A stretch of DNA of 64,000 bases from Jidongwangia harbinensis (GCF_020216025.1 NZ_JAIWNC010000037.1:1-64000); one strand, 5' to 3'; positions 33,053 through 41,845 are shown, counted from the first letter of the stretch. The notes: generated by a model from the sequence alone, not told the origin. Numbers and translations are program-made.

Positions 33053-33648
33053 CCGTCTTCCCGCACGAGTCGGTCCGCCGCACCGACCGTTACGCCGGGC
33101 CGATCTTCTCGGTGTTCTCCGACGAGGTCACCATGCCGGGCGGCGGCACCGCCTCCCGCGACGTGGTGGAGAACAAGGGCGCGGTCGGCGTCATCGCCCT
33201 CGACGACGTCGGCCGGGTGGTGCTCGTCCACCAGTACCGGCACCCGGTGAAGCAGCGGCTCTGGGAACTGCCCGCCGGCCTGCGCGACGTGCACGGCGAG
33301 GACCTGGTGCTCACCGCGGCCCGCGAACTGGCCGAGGAGACCGACTGGACCGCGCAGCGCTTCGACCTGCTGATCGACCTGCACACGTCGCCCGGCTTCA
33401 GCAACGAGACGATCCGGATCTTCCTGGCCCGCGACGTCGCCGTGGTGCCCGAGGCGGAGCGGCACGACCGGCGGGACGAGGAGGCGGACCTGGAGATCGC
33501 CTGGTTCGACCTGGACGAGGCGGTCGCCATGGTGCTGCGCGGCGAGATCACGAACGCGGCGACGGTGGGTGGTCTGCTGGCGGCGGCGCGGGCCCGGGAC
33601 GACGGGTGGGCCACGCTCCGCCCGGCGGACACTCCGCCGATCGGCTGA
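33049..33648 (+). CDS. NUDIX hydrolase, ADP-ribose pyrophosphatase type
   Basis: The 199-residue protein has GAVGVIALDDVGRVVLVHQY, the QYRHPVKQRLWELPAGLRD entry and a Nudix box with AARELAEETDW. The REL-AEE core that binds metal is intact, although the following Gly is Asp. The layout matches the Rv1700-type enzyme that splits ADP-ribose into AMP and ribose-5-phosphate. The GTG start overlaps the pyrG stop, so the two are coupled. In many actinobacteria xerD and parA/scpAB follow; here they do not. Confidence 0.9.
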   Translation: MTVFPHESVRRTDRYAGPIFSVFSDEVTMPGGGTASRDVVENKGAVGVIALDDVGRVVLVHQYRHPVKQRLWELPAGLRDVHGEDLVLTAARELAEETDWTAQRFDLLIDLHTSPGFSNETIRIFLARDVAVVPEAERHDRRDEEADLEIAWFDLDEAVAMVLRGEITNAATVGGLLAAARARDDGWATLRPADTPPIG

Positions 33649-33833
33649 TCCGTTCCGCGGGGTGCGGGCGGCGGGCGGCTCGCGGGTCGGTGGTACGTCA
33701 GCGTTGTCATGGCGCTCGGGTGACGGCGTCGGTGTTCCACTGGAGCGCTCCGCTGGAACGGCAGCGTCGTCATGGCACCGCCGTGCACGACGGACCGCGG
33801 GAGGCGCTTCGGCCGCCTAGAGATCCTGTGAAC

Positions 33834-33856
33834 CTGTGGTCGTATGTCGACCACAG
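33834..33856. promoter_or_regulatory. Perfect inverted repeat, 9-bp arms, 5-bp spacer
   Basis: CTGTGGTCG and CGACCACAG flank TATGT. The size and spacer suit a dimeric regulator. It is about 280 nt from the next start codon, so the target gene is uncertain. Confidence 0.5.
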
Positions 33857-34085
33857 CTGTACGACTTCGCGCCACCCGCACTTCCTTCGGCGGTGGCGTG
33901 TGGCGTGGTGGCGCGCTACGTGCCGCAACTCGACGCGCCTCGGTCGCCCGGGCCCGTCGTGTGGGGTCGCGGTGCGCTGCGCGCCTGATAACCACACGGG
34001 CGATGCGACGTGGTGGGCGTCGTACCTCCACGATGCCGGCCGTGGCCCGGGGTGCGGGCACCGGGAGAGTGCTGCGGTGCGATCA

Positions 34086-34102
34086 ATCACGCGGAGCGTG
34101 AT
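34086..34102. promoter_or_regulatory. Inverted repeat ATCACGC-GGA-GCGTGAT upstream of the CrtU-like gene
   Basis: The 7-bp arms are perfect with a 3-bp centre. It ends 31 nt before the start codon at 34134 and would overlap the promoter, so it is a candidate operator for that gene. Confidence 0.5.
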
Positions 34103-34133
34103 GTTTCCCGGCACAATGGCGCGCGGAGGACAG

Positions 34134-35645
34134 ATGACCCTGCGTACCGCCGATTCACACGCCCGCCCGCTGGTCCATTTTCGCCGCTCGCTGCCCAGGA
34201 CCGTGTCCGGCCCGGTTCGCGCCGCCGTGGTCGGTGGCGGCATCGCCGGGGTCACCGCCGCGTTGCTGCTCGCCGAGCGCGGCGTCGCCGTGACCCTGCT
34301 GGAGCGGGCCCCGCAGCTCGGCGGACGGCTGGCCGCCTGGCCCCGCACGTTGCCGGACGGTACCCGCCAGATGGTGGAGCACGGCTTCCACGGCTTCTTC
34401 CGGCAGTATTACAACTGGCGGGACGTGCTGCGCCGGATCGACCCGGAGCTGGGGTTCCTGCGGCCGGCCGGCCGGTATCCGATCGTCTCGCGGCAGTGGC
34501 CCGAGGAGGACTTCACCGGGCTGCCCGGCCGCCCGCCGCTGAATCTGCTGGCGCTGGTGGCCCGGTCGCCGAGCCTGCGGCTGCGGGAGTTGCGCGGGGT
34601 GGACGGGGACGCGGCGCTACCGCTGCTGCAGTACTCGCGGGACGAGACGTACCGGCGTTTCGACTCGGTGTCGGCCGGTGACTTCCTGGACCGGCTCGGC
34701 ATGCCGCCGCGGGCCCGGGCCGTGCTGTTCGACGTGTTCGCGCACTCGTTCTTCAATCATCCGGCGGAGATGTCGGCCGCCGAGATGATCATGCAGTTCC
34801 ACTTCTACTTCCTGCGCAATCCGGAGGGGCTCGAGTTCGACGCGCCGGCGCAGGACTACCAGACCGCGATCTGGTCGCCGTTCACCACGCAGCTGGCGGC
34901 GCTCGGCGTGGACCTGCGCACCGGCGCCGCGGTCGAGGAGATCGAGCCGGGCTGGGCGGTCCGGCTGGCCGGCGGGGAGCGGATCGCCGCCGACCACGTG
35001 GTGCTGGCCGCCGATCCGGGTGCGGCGCGGGACCTGGTGGCGGCCTCGCCGGGACTGACCCGGCAGGCTCCGCGCCTGGCCGCGCAGATGGCCACGGTAC
35101 GGACCACCGCACCGTACGCGGTCAGCCGGCTCTGGACCGACCGTGACTTCCGGCCCGGGCGCAGCGTGTTCTCCAGCGTGTCGCAGGAACCGACGCTGGA
35201 CTCGATCACGCTGTACCACCGCATCGAGCGGGCCAGCGGGCAGTGGGCCCGGCGCACCGGGGGAGCGGTGGTGGAACTGCACGCCTACGCGGCGCCGGAC
35301 GGCCGGGACGCCCGGGACCTGGGCGGCGCCATGTGGGCGGAGCTGTGCGGGCTGTGGGACGAGGCGGGCGCCATGGCCGTGCTGGACGCCGAGGAGCGGG
35401 TCGGTACGGACGCGCCGGCGTTCGGGGTGGGCAGCGACGCCACGCGGCCCGGGGTCCGTACCGACGCGGACGGCGTGTATCTGGCCGGTGACTGGGTGCG
35501 GACCCGCATGCCCAGTGCGCTGATGGAACGGGCGGCGGTGTCCGGGGCGATCGCGGCCAACGCGATCCTGCAGCGGCACGGTGCCCGGCCGGGGCAGATC
35601 TGGTCGGTGCCGGCGCGCGGCGTGCTGACCCGGAAGGGCGGCTGA
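34134..35645 (+). CDS. FAD-dependent oxidoreductase, CrtU (isorenieratene synthase)-like
   Basis: The 503-residue flavoprotein has the dinucleotide motif AAVVGGGIAGVTAALLLAER, then LLERAPQLGGRLAAW and the distinctive HGFHGFFRQYYNWRDVLRRI. It ends with VYLAGDWVRTRMPSALMERA, the FAD-binding C-terminal motif of carotenoid desaturases and amine-oxidase-like enzymes. The FHGFFRQYYN region and overall layout match CrtU enzymes that aromatise carotenoid end rings. No other carotenoid gene (crtE, crtB, crtI, crtY) is nearby, so the substrate is open. GGAGG at 34125-34129 supports the ATG at 34134; ATG 34116 is less likely. Confidence 0.75.
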   Translation: MTLRTADSHARPLVHFRRSLPRTVSGPVRAAVVGGGIAGVTAALLLAERGVAVTLLERAPQLGGRLAAWPRTLPDGTRQMVEHGFHGFFRQYYNWRDVLRRIDPELGFLRPAGRYPIVSRQWPEEDFTGLPGRPPLNLLALVARSPSLRLRELRGVDGDAALPLLQYSRDETYRRFDSVSAGDFLDRLGMPPRARAVLFDVFAHSFFNHPAEMSAAEMIMQFHFYFLRNPEGLEFDAPAQDYQTAIWSPFTTQLAALGVDLRTGAAVEEIEPGWAVRLAGGERIAADHVVLAADPGAARDLVAASPGLTRQAPRLAAQMATVRTTAPYAVSRLWTDRDFRPGRSVFSSVSQEPTLDSITLYHRIERASGQWARRTGGAVVELHAYAAPDGRDARDLGGAMWAELCGLWDEAGAMAVLDAEERVGTDAPAFGVGSDATRPGVRTDADGVYLAGDWVRTRMPSALMERAAVSGAIAANAILQRHGARPGQIWSVPARGVLTRKGG

Positions 35646-35733
35646 GGCAAAGAGACGGACGACACACCGCCGGCCGGATTCGAGGCCGGAAAACCGCCGG
35701 AGATTGTCGTACCCGTTGGGCAGAGTGTCAGGG

Positions 35734-36678
35734 GTGACCACCCGAACCGGTCCTGACCTGACCGCTCCGGCCGCCGCGCCCGGCGAGCTGCGCCGCTGGC
35801 TGCCCAGCTATCTGCTGCTCGCGGCGATCTGGGGCACCAGTTTCCTCTTCATCAAGGTCGGCGTGCGCGAGGTGCACCCGCTGTGGCTCACCTTCGGCCG
35901 GGTCGCCGCGGGTGTCCTGACGCTGCTGCTGGTGCTGGCCGTGACCCGCGACCGGCTGCCCCGCGACCTGCGGCTCTGGGGGCATCTGTCGGTGGTCGCG
36001 TGCACCGGCGTGGTGCTGCCGTTCACGCTGTTCGGCTTCGGCGAGCAGCGGGTGTCGTCGGTGCTGGCCGGCATCTGGAACGCGGCCACGCCGCTGGCCG
36101 CGCTGCCGGTGGCGGTGCTGGCGTTCCGCACCGAGCGGATGACCTCGCGCCGGGCGGCCGGGCTGGGCATCGGGTTCGCCGGGGTGCTGGTGGTGCTCGG
36201 CGTGTGGCAGGGCGTCGGCGGTGCCCAGCTCACCGGGCAGCTGATGTGTTTCGGCGCGGCGATGTGTTACGCGTTCGCGATCCCGTACCAGAAGAAGTTC
36301 ATCACCGGCCGCGCCGGCAGCGGCGTCTCGATGGCCGCGGCGCAGCTGCTGGCCGCCCTGGTCCAGCTCGCCGTGGCGGCGCCGCTGCTGGCCGGCGCCC
36401 CGCCGGACCCGGCCGCGCTCTCCGGCGACGTGCTGTTCAGCGTGCTGGCGCTGGGCGCGCTCGGCACCGGCGTGGCGTTCGTGCTCAACTTCCAGGTGAT
36501 CCGGGTGGCCGGCGCCAGCACGTCGACGTCGGTGACCTACCTGATGCCGGTGGTCGCCACGCTGGTCGGCGTGCTGGTCCTGCGCGAGGACCTGCACTGG
36601 AACCAGCCGGTGGGCGCCGCCGTGGTGCTGGCCGGCGTGGCGGTCTCCCAGGGACTGCTGCCCCGGCGGCGCCGGTGA
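35734..36678 (+). CDS. EamA/DMT-family transporter
   Basis: The 314-residue protein has ten hydrophobic helices in two EamA repeats: YLLLAAIWGTSFLFIKVGVR opens the first, and CFGAAMCYAFAIPYQKKFIT opens the second. It ends with the short basic RRRR. Members export metabolites or amino acids with little sequence-level specificity. The start is ambiguous among TTG 35704, GTG 35725 and GTG 35734; the last is chosen because CAGAGT lies 7 nt before it, the spacing seen at other leaderless genes here. It is convergent with the PP2C gene (12 nt gap). Confidence 0.85.
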   Translation: MTTRTGPDLTAPAAAPGELRRWLPSYLLLAAIWGTSFLFIKVGVREVHPLWLTFGRVAAGVLTLLLVLAVTRDRLPRDLRLWGHLSVVACTGVVLPFTLFGFGEQRVSSVLAGIWNAATPLAALPVAVLAFRTERMTSRRAAGLGIGFAGVLVVLGVWQGVGGAQLTGQLMCFGAAMCYAFAIPYQKKFITGRAGSGVSMAAAQLLAALVQLAVAAPLLAGAPPDPAALSGDVLFSVLALGALGTGVAFVLNFQVIRVAGASTSTSVTYLMPVVATLVGVLVLREDLHWNQPVGAAVVLAGVAVSQGLLPRRRR

Positions 36679-36690
36679 CCGGGCCGCCGG

Positions 36691-37878
36691 TCAGCCGTGC
36701 CGGCCGCCGGGGCGCCACTGCAGGAGGGCAGCGCTGGCGTCGTCGCGCAGCTCGCCGTTCTCGTAGGACACGATGGTGTGGATCAGCCGGCGCATGATCT
36801 CGGCCGGTGGGGTGCCGCGGCCGAGCCGGTCGACCAGGAAGTCGCCGAGCCGGTCGAGGCCGAACAGTTCCCCGTCGGCGGACCGCGCCTCGGTGATGCC
36901 GTCGGTGTACAGCACCAGGGTGTCGTCCGGCCGCAGCTGCTGCTCGGTGACCCCGGGGCCGCGCGGCACCATGTGCCCCAGCCCGAGCGGCAGCGCGGTC
37001 GGCGTGGGGAGCGACGGCAGCGCCACCGTCCCACGGATCAGCAGCTCGCTCGGGTGCCCGGCGCTGATCCGGCGGTACGTGCCGGTCACCGTGTCCAGCT
37101 CGGCCAGCAGCGCGGTGACGAACGCGCCCGGATACTGGGCGCGGATCCACTTGTCGATCGACCGGTACGTGTCGGCCAGGTCGAGCCCGGACCGGCGGGC
37201 GTTGCGGTACGTGTTCAGCGTCAGCGTGGTCAGCGCGCTCGCGTCGATGCCGTGCCCGACCGTGTCGAAGAGCGCCACGTGCAGGATCTCGTCGTTCGCC
37301 GCGTAGTCGAACGCGTCGCCGCCCACGTCGTAGCACGGCTCCAGCACGGCCGTCACGATGGTGTCGTTGGCGGCGAACGACAGCGGCGGCAGCTGGTTCC
37401 AGACGATCTCCGCGGCCAGTTGCATGGGCAGCCGCCGCCGGGTGTGCTCCACCGCGTCGCCGTAGAACCGGCGGCTGGCGATCAGCTCCGCCACCAGGGC
37501 GGCGATCACCCGCAGGTCGTCGCGGAGCCGGTCGTCCGGGTCCGTCTTGAGCCGGGCGCGCAGCACGCCCAGCCGCTCGGCGCCGTGCAGCAGCGGCAGC
37601 CACAGCCGGACGCCGTCGTCGGTCTCGTCGAGCATCGGCTCGGCGTTGCGGAAGGCCCGGCCGGCGGCCGTACCGTCGACCACCATCTCCCGGTCCGGGC
37701 CGGGCGGGGTGCCCTTGAGCGGCCAGAGCGCGATCTGCTCGTAGTCGACGAGCAGGACGGCCACCTCGGTCGCGTCGAGGAACGGCGCCACGTCGGCGAG
37801 CGTGCCGGGCAGATCCTCGGTGCGGCCTCGGTGCCGCAGGTCCAGAAGCCGGCGGACGGCCTCCATGGGGTCGGGCAT
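36691..37878 (-). CDS. PP2C-family (SpoIIE/RsbU-like) serine/threonine phosphatase with GAF-like sensor
   Basis: The 395-residue protein has an N-terminal GAF-like region (about 20-160) and a C-terminal SpoIIE/PP2C domain. Metal-binding motifs are present: CYDVGGDAFDYA, ALFDTVGHGIDA, LVLYTDGITEA and RDDASAALLQW. Such enzymes dephosphorylate anti-sigma-factor antagonists in partner-switching pathways or other phosphoproteins. No anti-sigma gene is adjacent, so the target is unknown. The ATG at 37878 follows GGAGGTG on the minus strand, which decides against the longer frame. It is divergent from the GGDEF-EAL gene. Confidence 0.88.
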   Translation of the reverse strand: MPDPMEAVRRLLDLRHRGRTEDLPGTLADVAPFLDATEVAVLLVDYEQIALWPLKGTPPGPDREMVVDGTAAGRAFRNAEPMLDETDDGVRLWLPLLHGAERLGVLRARLKTDPDDRLRDDLRVIAALVAELIASRRFYGDAVEHTRRRLPMQLAAEIVWNQLPPLSFAANDTIVTAVLEPCYDVGGDAFDYAANDEILHVALFDTVGHGIDASALTTLTLNTYRNARRSGLDLADTYRSIDKWIRAQYPGAFVTALLAELDTVTGTYRRISAGHPSELLIRGTVALPSLPTPTALPLGLGHMVPRGPGVTEQQLRPDDTLVLYTDGITEARSADGELFGLDRLGDFLVDRLGRGTPPAEIMRRLIHTIVSYENGELRDDASAALLQWRPGGRHG

Positions 37879-38014
37879 GCGGCACCTCCGCCTAGCGCGT
37901 CCCCCCATCCTGTCGGTGCGGCGTGGGGAAAGCCAGGCGGGGTGGGCCGCTGGTTGATCACGTGCGGTACCCGGGTTGGCCGGTCGACGGATGTGCGGCG
38001 CCGGGGTGACTGCC

Positions 38015-38020
38015 TAGCGT
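38015..38020 (+). promoter_or_regulatory. -10 hexamer TAGCGT of the GGDEF-EAL gene (probably leaderless)
   Basis: TAGCGT ends 6 nt before the GTG at 38027 and no ribosome binding site is present. This supports 38027 over the downstream ATG at 38108. Confidence 0.5.
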
Positions 38021-38026
38021 GATCGG

Positions 38027-40447
38027 GTGATCTGGGCCGAAGATCCGCGTTACCGGCGGCGACGCCGGTTTCCTTCAGTGCCGTCCGGCTCCGCCGATCA
38101 CTGCGACATGGCCCGCGACCCCGACCCGCCGCTGCGCCCCGTCCTGGCCACGGTGGCGGTGCTGGTCGCCGGGTGTGCCTGGTACGCCGCGTACGTGACG
38201 GTCGGTGCCGGCACCGAGGCGCTCGCCTACTCGTTCCTGCCGATCGGCGGGCTGATCTCCTGGTTCGCGGTGTTCCGCCTGTGCCGCGGCGTGGCGCTCG
38301 GCCCGGTGGCGGTGCGCTTCTGGCGCCGCCTGCTGGTCGCGGTCGGCCTGCTCACCGTCGGGTACGGCTGGCTCGGCGTCGACATGCTGGTGCACCATCC
38401 CGACGCGGCCACCCGGACCATGCCGGTCCCGGCCGCCGCGCTGGTGGCGATCGGGTTCACGGTGGCCATGTGGGCGGTGGCCCGGGTGCCGGCCGGCTCA
38501 CCGGCGCCGGGCGAGCGCTGGCGGCTGCACCTGGACCGCATGATTGCGTTCCTGGGCTGTTCCACCGTGCTGTGGCACTTCGGGCTGGCGCCCATGCTGA
38601 CCGCGGACGAGCGGTGGAGTTCGCAGGCCATGGTGCTGGTCGCGCTCTCCTTCCTGCTCGCGGTCGGCGGGATCACCAAGGTGTCGTACCTCGCCGCCGG
38701 CGCGGTGGACCGCACCGCGATCCGGCTGATCGCGGCGATGGGCCTGACCGCCGCGGCGGTTGCCGTGCTCGCCGTGCGGTACGGCTACGCCGGTGGCGTG
38801 CCGGCCCAGTCCGTGGTCATGCCGGTCGCCCCGGTGCTGGTCACGCTCGCCGCCCGGGCGCAGTGGCACTCGACCGGCGTGGACCGCACCGCCCGGCGCC
38901 GGGACAACAAGCTGCTTCCGTACGCCGGGGTGGCCGCCGCCGCGGTGCCGCTGCTCGCGGTGGCGTTCGGCCCGGTGCACTGGACCGCCCGGACCGTCAT
39001 CGTGGCCGCCGTGCTGGTGGCCGGCCTGATCACGGCGCGCCAGTTCGTGGCGTTCCGGGAGAACGCCCGGCTGCTGCACGAGAAGCGGGTCTCCGAGGAA
39101 CGGCTGCAGCACGAGGTGACCCACGACGGGCTCACCGGCCTGGCGAACCGGGCGCTGTTCCGGGACCGGCTGGCCGCCGCGCTGGCCACCGGCGACGAGG
39201 GCGACGTCACGGTCCTGCTGATCGACCTGGACGACTTCAAGGCGGTCAACGACTCGCTCGGCCACGGTGTCGGCGACCGGCTGCTGGTGTCGCTGGCCCG
39301 GGTGCTGCGCGAGCAGACCGCGGGCGACGGGCTGCCGGTGCGGCTGGGCGGCGACGAGTTCGCGGTGCTGATGGTCGGCGGGACCGTGGTCGGCGAGACG
39401 GTGGCGCAGCGGCTGCACGAGGCGCTCAGCCGCCCGCTGGGCGAGGACCGGCTGCTGGTGCAGGCCAGCATCGGCATCGCCACCGCGGGCGCCGGCACCA
39501 CCCGGGACGCCCTGCTGCGGCACGCCGACGTCGCCATGTACGCGGCGAAGCAGCGCGGCAAGGCCAACCACGTGCGGTTCGTACCGGGCATGGAGGAGCC
39601 GGTCCAGGCCCACATGCAGCTCGGCGGGGAACTGCGCCGGGCGCTCGACGCCGGCGAGTTCCGGGTGTTCTACCAGCCGGTGCTGAACCTGGTCACCGGC
39701 CGGGTGGCCGGCGTGGAGGCGCTGGCCCGCTGGCAGCATCCGACCCGCGGCCTGGTGTCCCCGGCCGAGTTCATCCCGGCCGCCGAGCGCACCGGACTGA
39801 TCGTGCCGCTGGGCCGCTGGGTGCTGCGCGAGACCTGCCGGCAGGCCGCCGCGTGGCTGGCCGAGTTCGGCCCGGACGCGCTGGACAAGGCCGGCCCGAA
39901 CGTGTCCGCGCGGCAGTTGCACGACCCCGACTTCGTGGCCGACGTGTCCGCCGCGCTGGCCGACAGCGGCCTGCCCGCCGACCGGCTGCTGCTCGAACTC
40001 ACCGAGTCCGAGGTGCTCCGCGGCCGGCAGGTGTCCCAGGCGCTGCACCAGCTCGACGACATGGGCGTCCATCTGGCGCTGGACGACTTCGGCACCGGCG
40101 AGTCGTCGCTCAGCCTGCTGCGCTCGTTCCCGGCCGCGGTGGTCAAGCTGGACAAGTCGTTCGTCGACGGCATCGAGATCGACGACGGTGACCCGGCCGC
40201 CTGCGACGCCCGCCAGGCGGTCGCCCGGGCGGTGATCCAGCTCGCCGACGCGCTGCGGCTGGAGGCGGTGGCGGAGGGGGTGGAGAACGGCGCGCAGGCC
40301 GCGAAGCTGCGCGAGCTGGGGTACGTCCTGGGCCAGGGCTACCACCTCGCCCGGCCGATGCCGGCGGCCGACCTGACCCGGCTGCTGGCGGCCCAGCGGG
40401 ACGCCGCGGCGCCGGCCACCCCGGAGTCCGTCGCCGCGGCGAACTAG
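38027..40447 (+). CDS. Membrane-bound GGDEF-EAL protein (cyclic di-GMP synthesis/hydrolysis)
   Basis: The 806-residue protein starts with about ten membrane helices (30-345), then a short linker helix and a GGDEF domain (about 360-520) with the intact site LGGDEFAVLM near residue 440. The EAL domain (about 530-795) has GVEALARWQHP, LELTESEVLRG, LALDDFGTGESSLSLL, KLDKSFVDG and EAVAEGVEN, so the metal-binding Glu/Asp residues and the catalytic loop are present. Both activities may be functional, the balance being set by the membrane sensor. In filamentous actinobacteria cyclic di-GMP controls the start of sporulation. The start is GTG 38027 by its leaderless -10; ATG 38108 is possible. Confidence 0.92.
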   Translation: MIWAEDPRYRRRRRFPSVPSGSADHCDMARDPDPPLRPVLATVAVLVAGCAWYAAYVTVGAGTEALAYSFLPIGGLISWFAVFRLCRGVALGPVAVRFWRRLLVAVGLLTVGYGWLGVDMLVHHPDAATRTMPVPAAALVAIGFTVAMWAVARVPAGSPAPGERWRLHLDRMIAFLGCSTVLWHFGLAPMLTADERWSSQAMVLVALSFLLAVGGITKVSYLAAGAVDRTAIRLIAAMGLTAAAVAVLAVRYGYAGGVPAQSVVMPVAPVLVTLAARAQWHSTGVDRTARRRDNKLLPYAGVAAAAVPLLAVAFGPVHWTARTVIVAAVLVAGLITARQFVAFRENARLLHEKRVSEERLQHEVTHDGLTGLANRALFRDRLAAALATGDEGDVTVLLIDLDDFKAVNDSLGHGVGDRLLVSLARVLREQTAGDGLPVRLGGDEFAVLMVGGTVVGETVAQRLHEALSRPLGEDRLLVQASIGIATAGAGTTRDALLRHADVAMYAAKQRGKANHVRFVPGMEEPVQAHMQLGGELRRALDAGEFRVFYQPVLNLVTGRVAGVEALARWQHPTRGLVSPAEFIPAAERTGLIVPLGRWVLRETCRQAAAWLAEFGPDALDKAGPNVSARQLHDPDFVADVSAALADSGLPADRLLLELTESEVLRGRQVSQALHQLDDMGVHLALDDFGTGESSLSLLRSFPAAVVKLDKSFVDGIEIDDGDPAACDARQAVARAVIQLADALRLEAVAEGVENGAQAAKLRELGYVLGQGYHLARPMPAADLTRLLAAQRDAAAPATPESVAAAN

Positions 40448-40456
40448 CCGCTGTCC

Positions 40457-40462
40457 TAGGCT
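40457..40462 (+). promoter_or_regulatory. -10 hexamer TAGGCT (probably leaderless)
   Basis: TAGGCT ends 7 nt before the ATG at 40470. It drives the pair 40470-40958 and 40955-41818. Confidence 0.5.
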
Positions 40463-40469
40463 GTCGCCC

Positions 40470-40958
40470 ATGGAGGCGGAGGCGCTGGGCCGGTGGCTGG
40501 ACCGGCTGACCTTCGCCGACCTGGGCACCGACGAGGTGACCGCGCGCATCATCGACGCCGTGGTGGAGTGGGGCGAGGCGCAGCGCTGGCGGGTCTACCG
40601 GCGGGCGCCCAGCGTGGTGACGCTCCCGCCGCCGCTGGAGCGGCAGCACTCGGTGCTGGACGTGGCCTGCGCCCGGGCCGACGGCCCACCGCTCGCCGTC
40701 GAGGTGGACCACACCGACCGCCGGCGCACCGTCGACAAGCTCCTCGCCGAGGCCGAGGCCGGCCGGGTCGCGATCTGGGTGCGCTGGGGCACCGGCCCGT
40801 TCCGGCCGCCGCCGGCACCGGTGGCGATGGTCCCGTTCGAGGTCACCCGCCGGCCCGGGCGCCGGTACGCCCGCACCCACGACCGGCCCCCGCCCGCGCA
40901 TTCCACCGGCATCGGCCGCGCCGAGGAGATGCCCATACCGTTCGGAGACCAGGCATGA
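40470..40958 (+). CDS. Conserved hypothetical protein, possible PD-(D/E)XK-like fold
   Basis: The 162-residue protein is not one I recognise. Its middle reads VLDVACARA, PLAVEVDHTDRRRTVDKLLA and GRVAIWVRWG, i.e. strand-Asp, strand-Glu-x-Asp, helix with Lys, strand. That order resembles the core of PD-(D/E)XK nucleases, but the usual E-x-K is absent, so this is only a fold guess. The N-terminus is helical (WLDRLTFADLGTDEVTARII) and the C-terminus basic and Pro-rich. The stop overlaps the SCO6745-like gene by 4 nt, so they are coupled. Confidence 0.6.
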   Translation: MEAEALGRWLDRLTFADLGTDEVTARIIDAVVEWGEAQRWRVYRRAPSVVTLPPPLERQHSVLDVACARADGPPLAVEVDHTDRRRTVDKLLAEAEAGRVAIWVRWGTGPFRPPPAPVAMVPFEVTRRPGRRYARTHDRPPPAHSTGIGRAEEMPIPFGDQA

Positions 40959-41818
40959 CCCAGGAATCCCCGGTACGCCGCGCCTGGCGGGTCACCGAGC
41001 CGCTGCACGCGCTGATCTACTTCGTGCCGGAGGCCCCCGAACGCTACGCGGCGCACGGGATCGACGGCATGACCGGCTACTTCGCGTCCCGGGCCGCCGC
41101 CCTCGGCCCGGTCGGCGCGGGCCCGGTCACCGCGCTGTTCTACAACTTCCACCCGCGCCTGGTGGCCCGCGCGCTGCCCGCCGCCTGGGCGGTCACCACG
41201 CCGGCGGCGATGCTCGCGGCCCGGATGGACGCGGCCGACGCGGCGCTGCGCCGGGGGCTGGGCGACGCGGTGGACTCCCCGGCGGTCGCCGAGGCCGCGG
41301 CGCTGGCCCGCCGCGCCGCCGAGTCCGCCGCGGCGTTCCCGGCCGGCCGGCCGCTGTACGCCGCGCACGCCGAACTGCCCTGGCCGGCCGAACCGCACCT
41401 GGTGCTGTTCCACGCGCAGACGCTGCTCCGGGAGTTCCGCGGCGACGGGCACTGCGCGGCGCTGCTGCAGGCCGGCGTGACCGGCCCGGAGTCGCTGGTG
41501 CTGCACGTGGCCTCCGGCGAGGCGGATGCGGGGTTCCTGCGGACCACCCGGGGGTGGAGCGCGGACGAGTGGGCGGGCACGGTCGACGGCCTGCGCGCCC
41601 GCGGCCTGCTGGCCGCGGACGAGCCGGTGCTCAGCGACGCCGGCCGGGAACTGCGGGCCGGTGTGGAGGCGGCGACCGACCGGCTGACCGAGCCGGCGTA
41701 CCGGGTGCTGGGCGAGGCGGGGTGCACCCGCCTCGCGGAGCTGACCCGGCCGTTGAGCCGGACCGTGGTCAAGGCCGGGATGCTGAACCCGGCCACGATC
41801 GTGAATCCGCGCACCTGA
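40955..41818 (+). CDS. SCO6745-family protein (SalK-like)
   Basis: The 287-residue protein matches the actinobacterial SCO6745 family in its opening (VTEPLHALIYFVPEAPERYA, GMTGYFASRAAALGPVGAGP, VTALFYNFHPRLVARALPAA), its middle (AHAELPWPAEPHLVLFHAQT, LLREFRGDGHCAALLQAGV) and the C-terminal helical part (WSADEWAGTVDGLRARGL). The family is all-helical, winged-helix-like at its C-terminus and without known function; one member is SalK of salinomycin clusters. The ATG start at 40955 overlaps the upstream stop. Confidence 0.8.
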   Translation: MTQESPVRRAWRVTEPLHALIYFVPEAPERYAAHGIDGMTGYFASRAAALGPVGAGPVTALFYNFHPRLVARALPAAWAVTTPAAMLAARMDAADAALRRGLGDAVDSPAVAEAAALARRAAESAAAFPAGRPLYAAHAELPWPAEPHLVLFHAQTLLREFRGDGHCAALLQAGVTGPESLVLHVASGEADAGFLRTTRGWSADEWAGTVDGLRARGLLAADEPVLSDAGRELRAGVEAATDRLTEPAYRVLGEAGCTRLAELTRPLSRTVVKAGMLNPATIVNPRT

Positions 41819-41833
41819 CGCCGGGCGGTACGC

Positions 41834-41839
41834 CAGGCT
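41834..41839 (+). promoter_or_regulatory. -10-like hexamer CAGGCT (probably leaderless)
   Basis: CAGGCT ends 6 nt before the GTG at 41846. It differs from the common TAGGCT by one base, so the call is weaker than at the other sites. Confidence 0.35.
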
Positions 41840-41845
41840 GGACGG

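Larger units (their letters stand above)
33649..34133. other. 485 nt without a supportable gene; several palindromes
   Basis: No reading frame here resembles a protein. Three operator-like structures stand out: a near-palindrome around GGAGCGCTCC with TTCCA/TGGAA ends (33735-33758), a perfect CTGTGGTCG-N5-CGACCACAG (33834-33856), and ATCACGC-GGA-GCGTGAT (34086-34102) just before the CrtU-like gene. The words AGCGTTGTCATGGC and AGCGTCGTCATGGC recur about 60 nt apart. Confidence 0.6.

Noticed and set aside
33844..34101. Small Arg-rich open frame between NUDIX and the CrtU-like gene
   Set aside because: No ribosome binding site, composition typical of out-of-frame GC-rich DNA, and it overlaps palindromic sequence.
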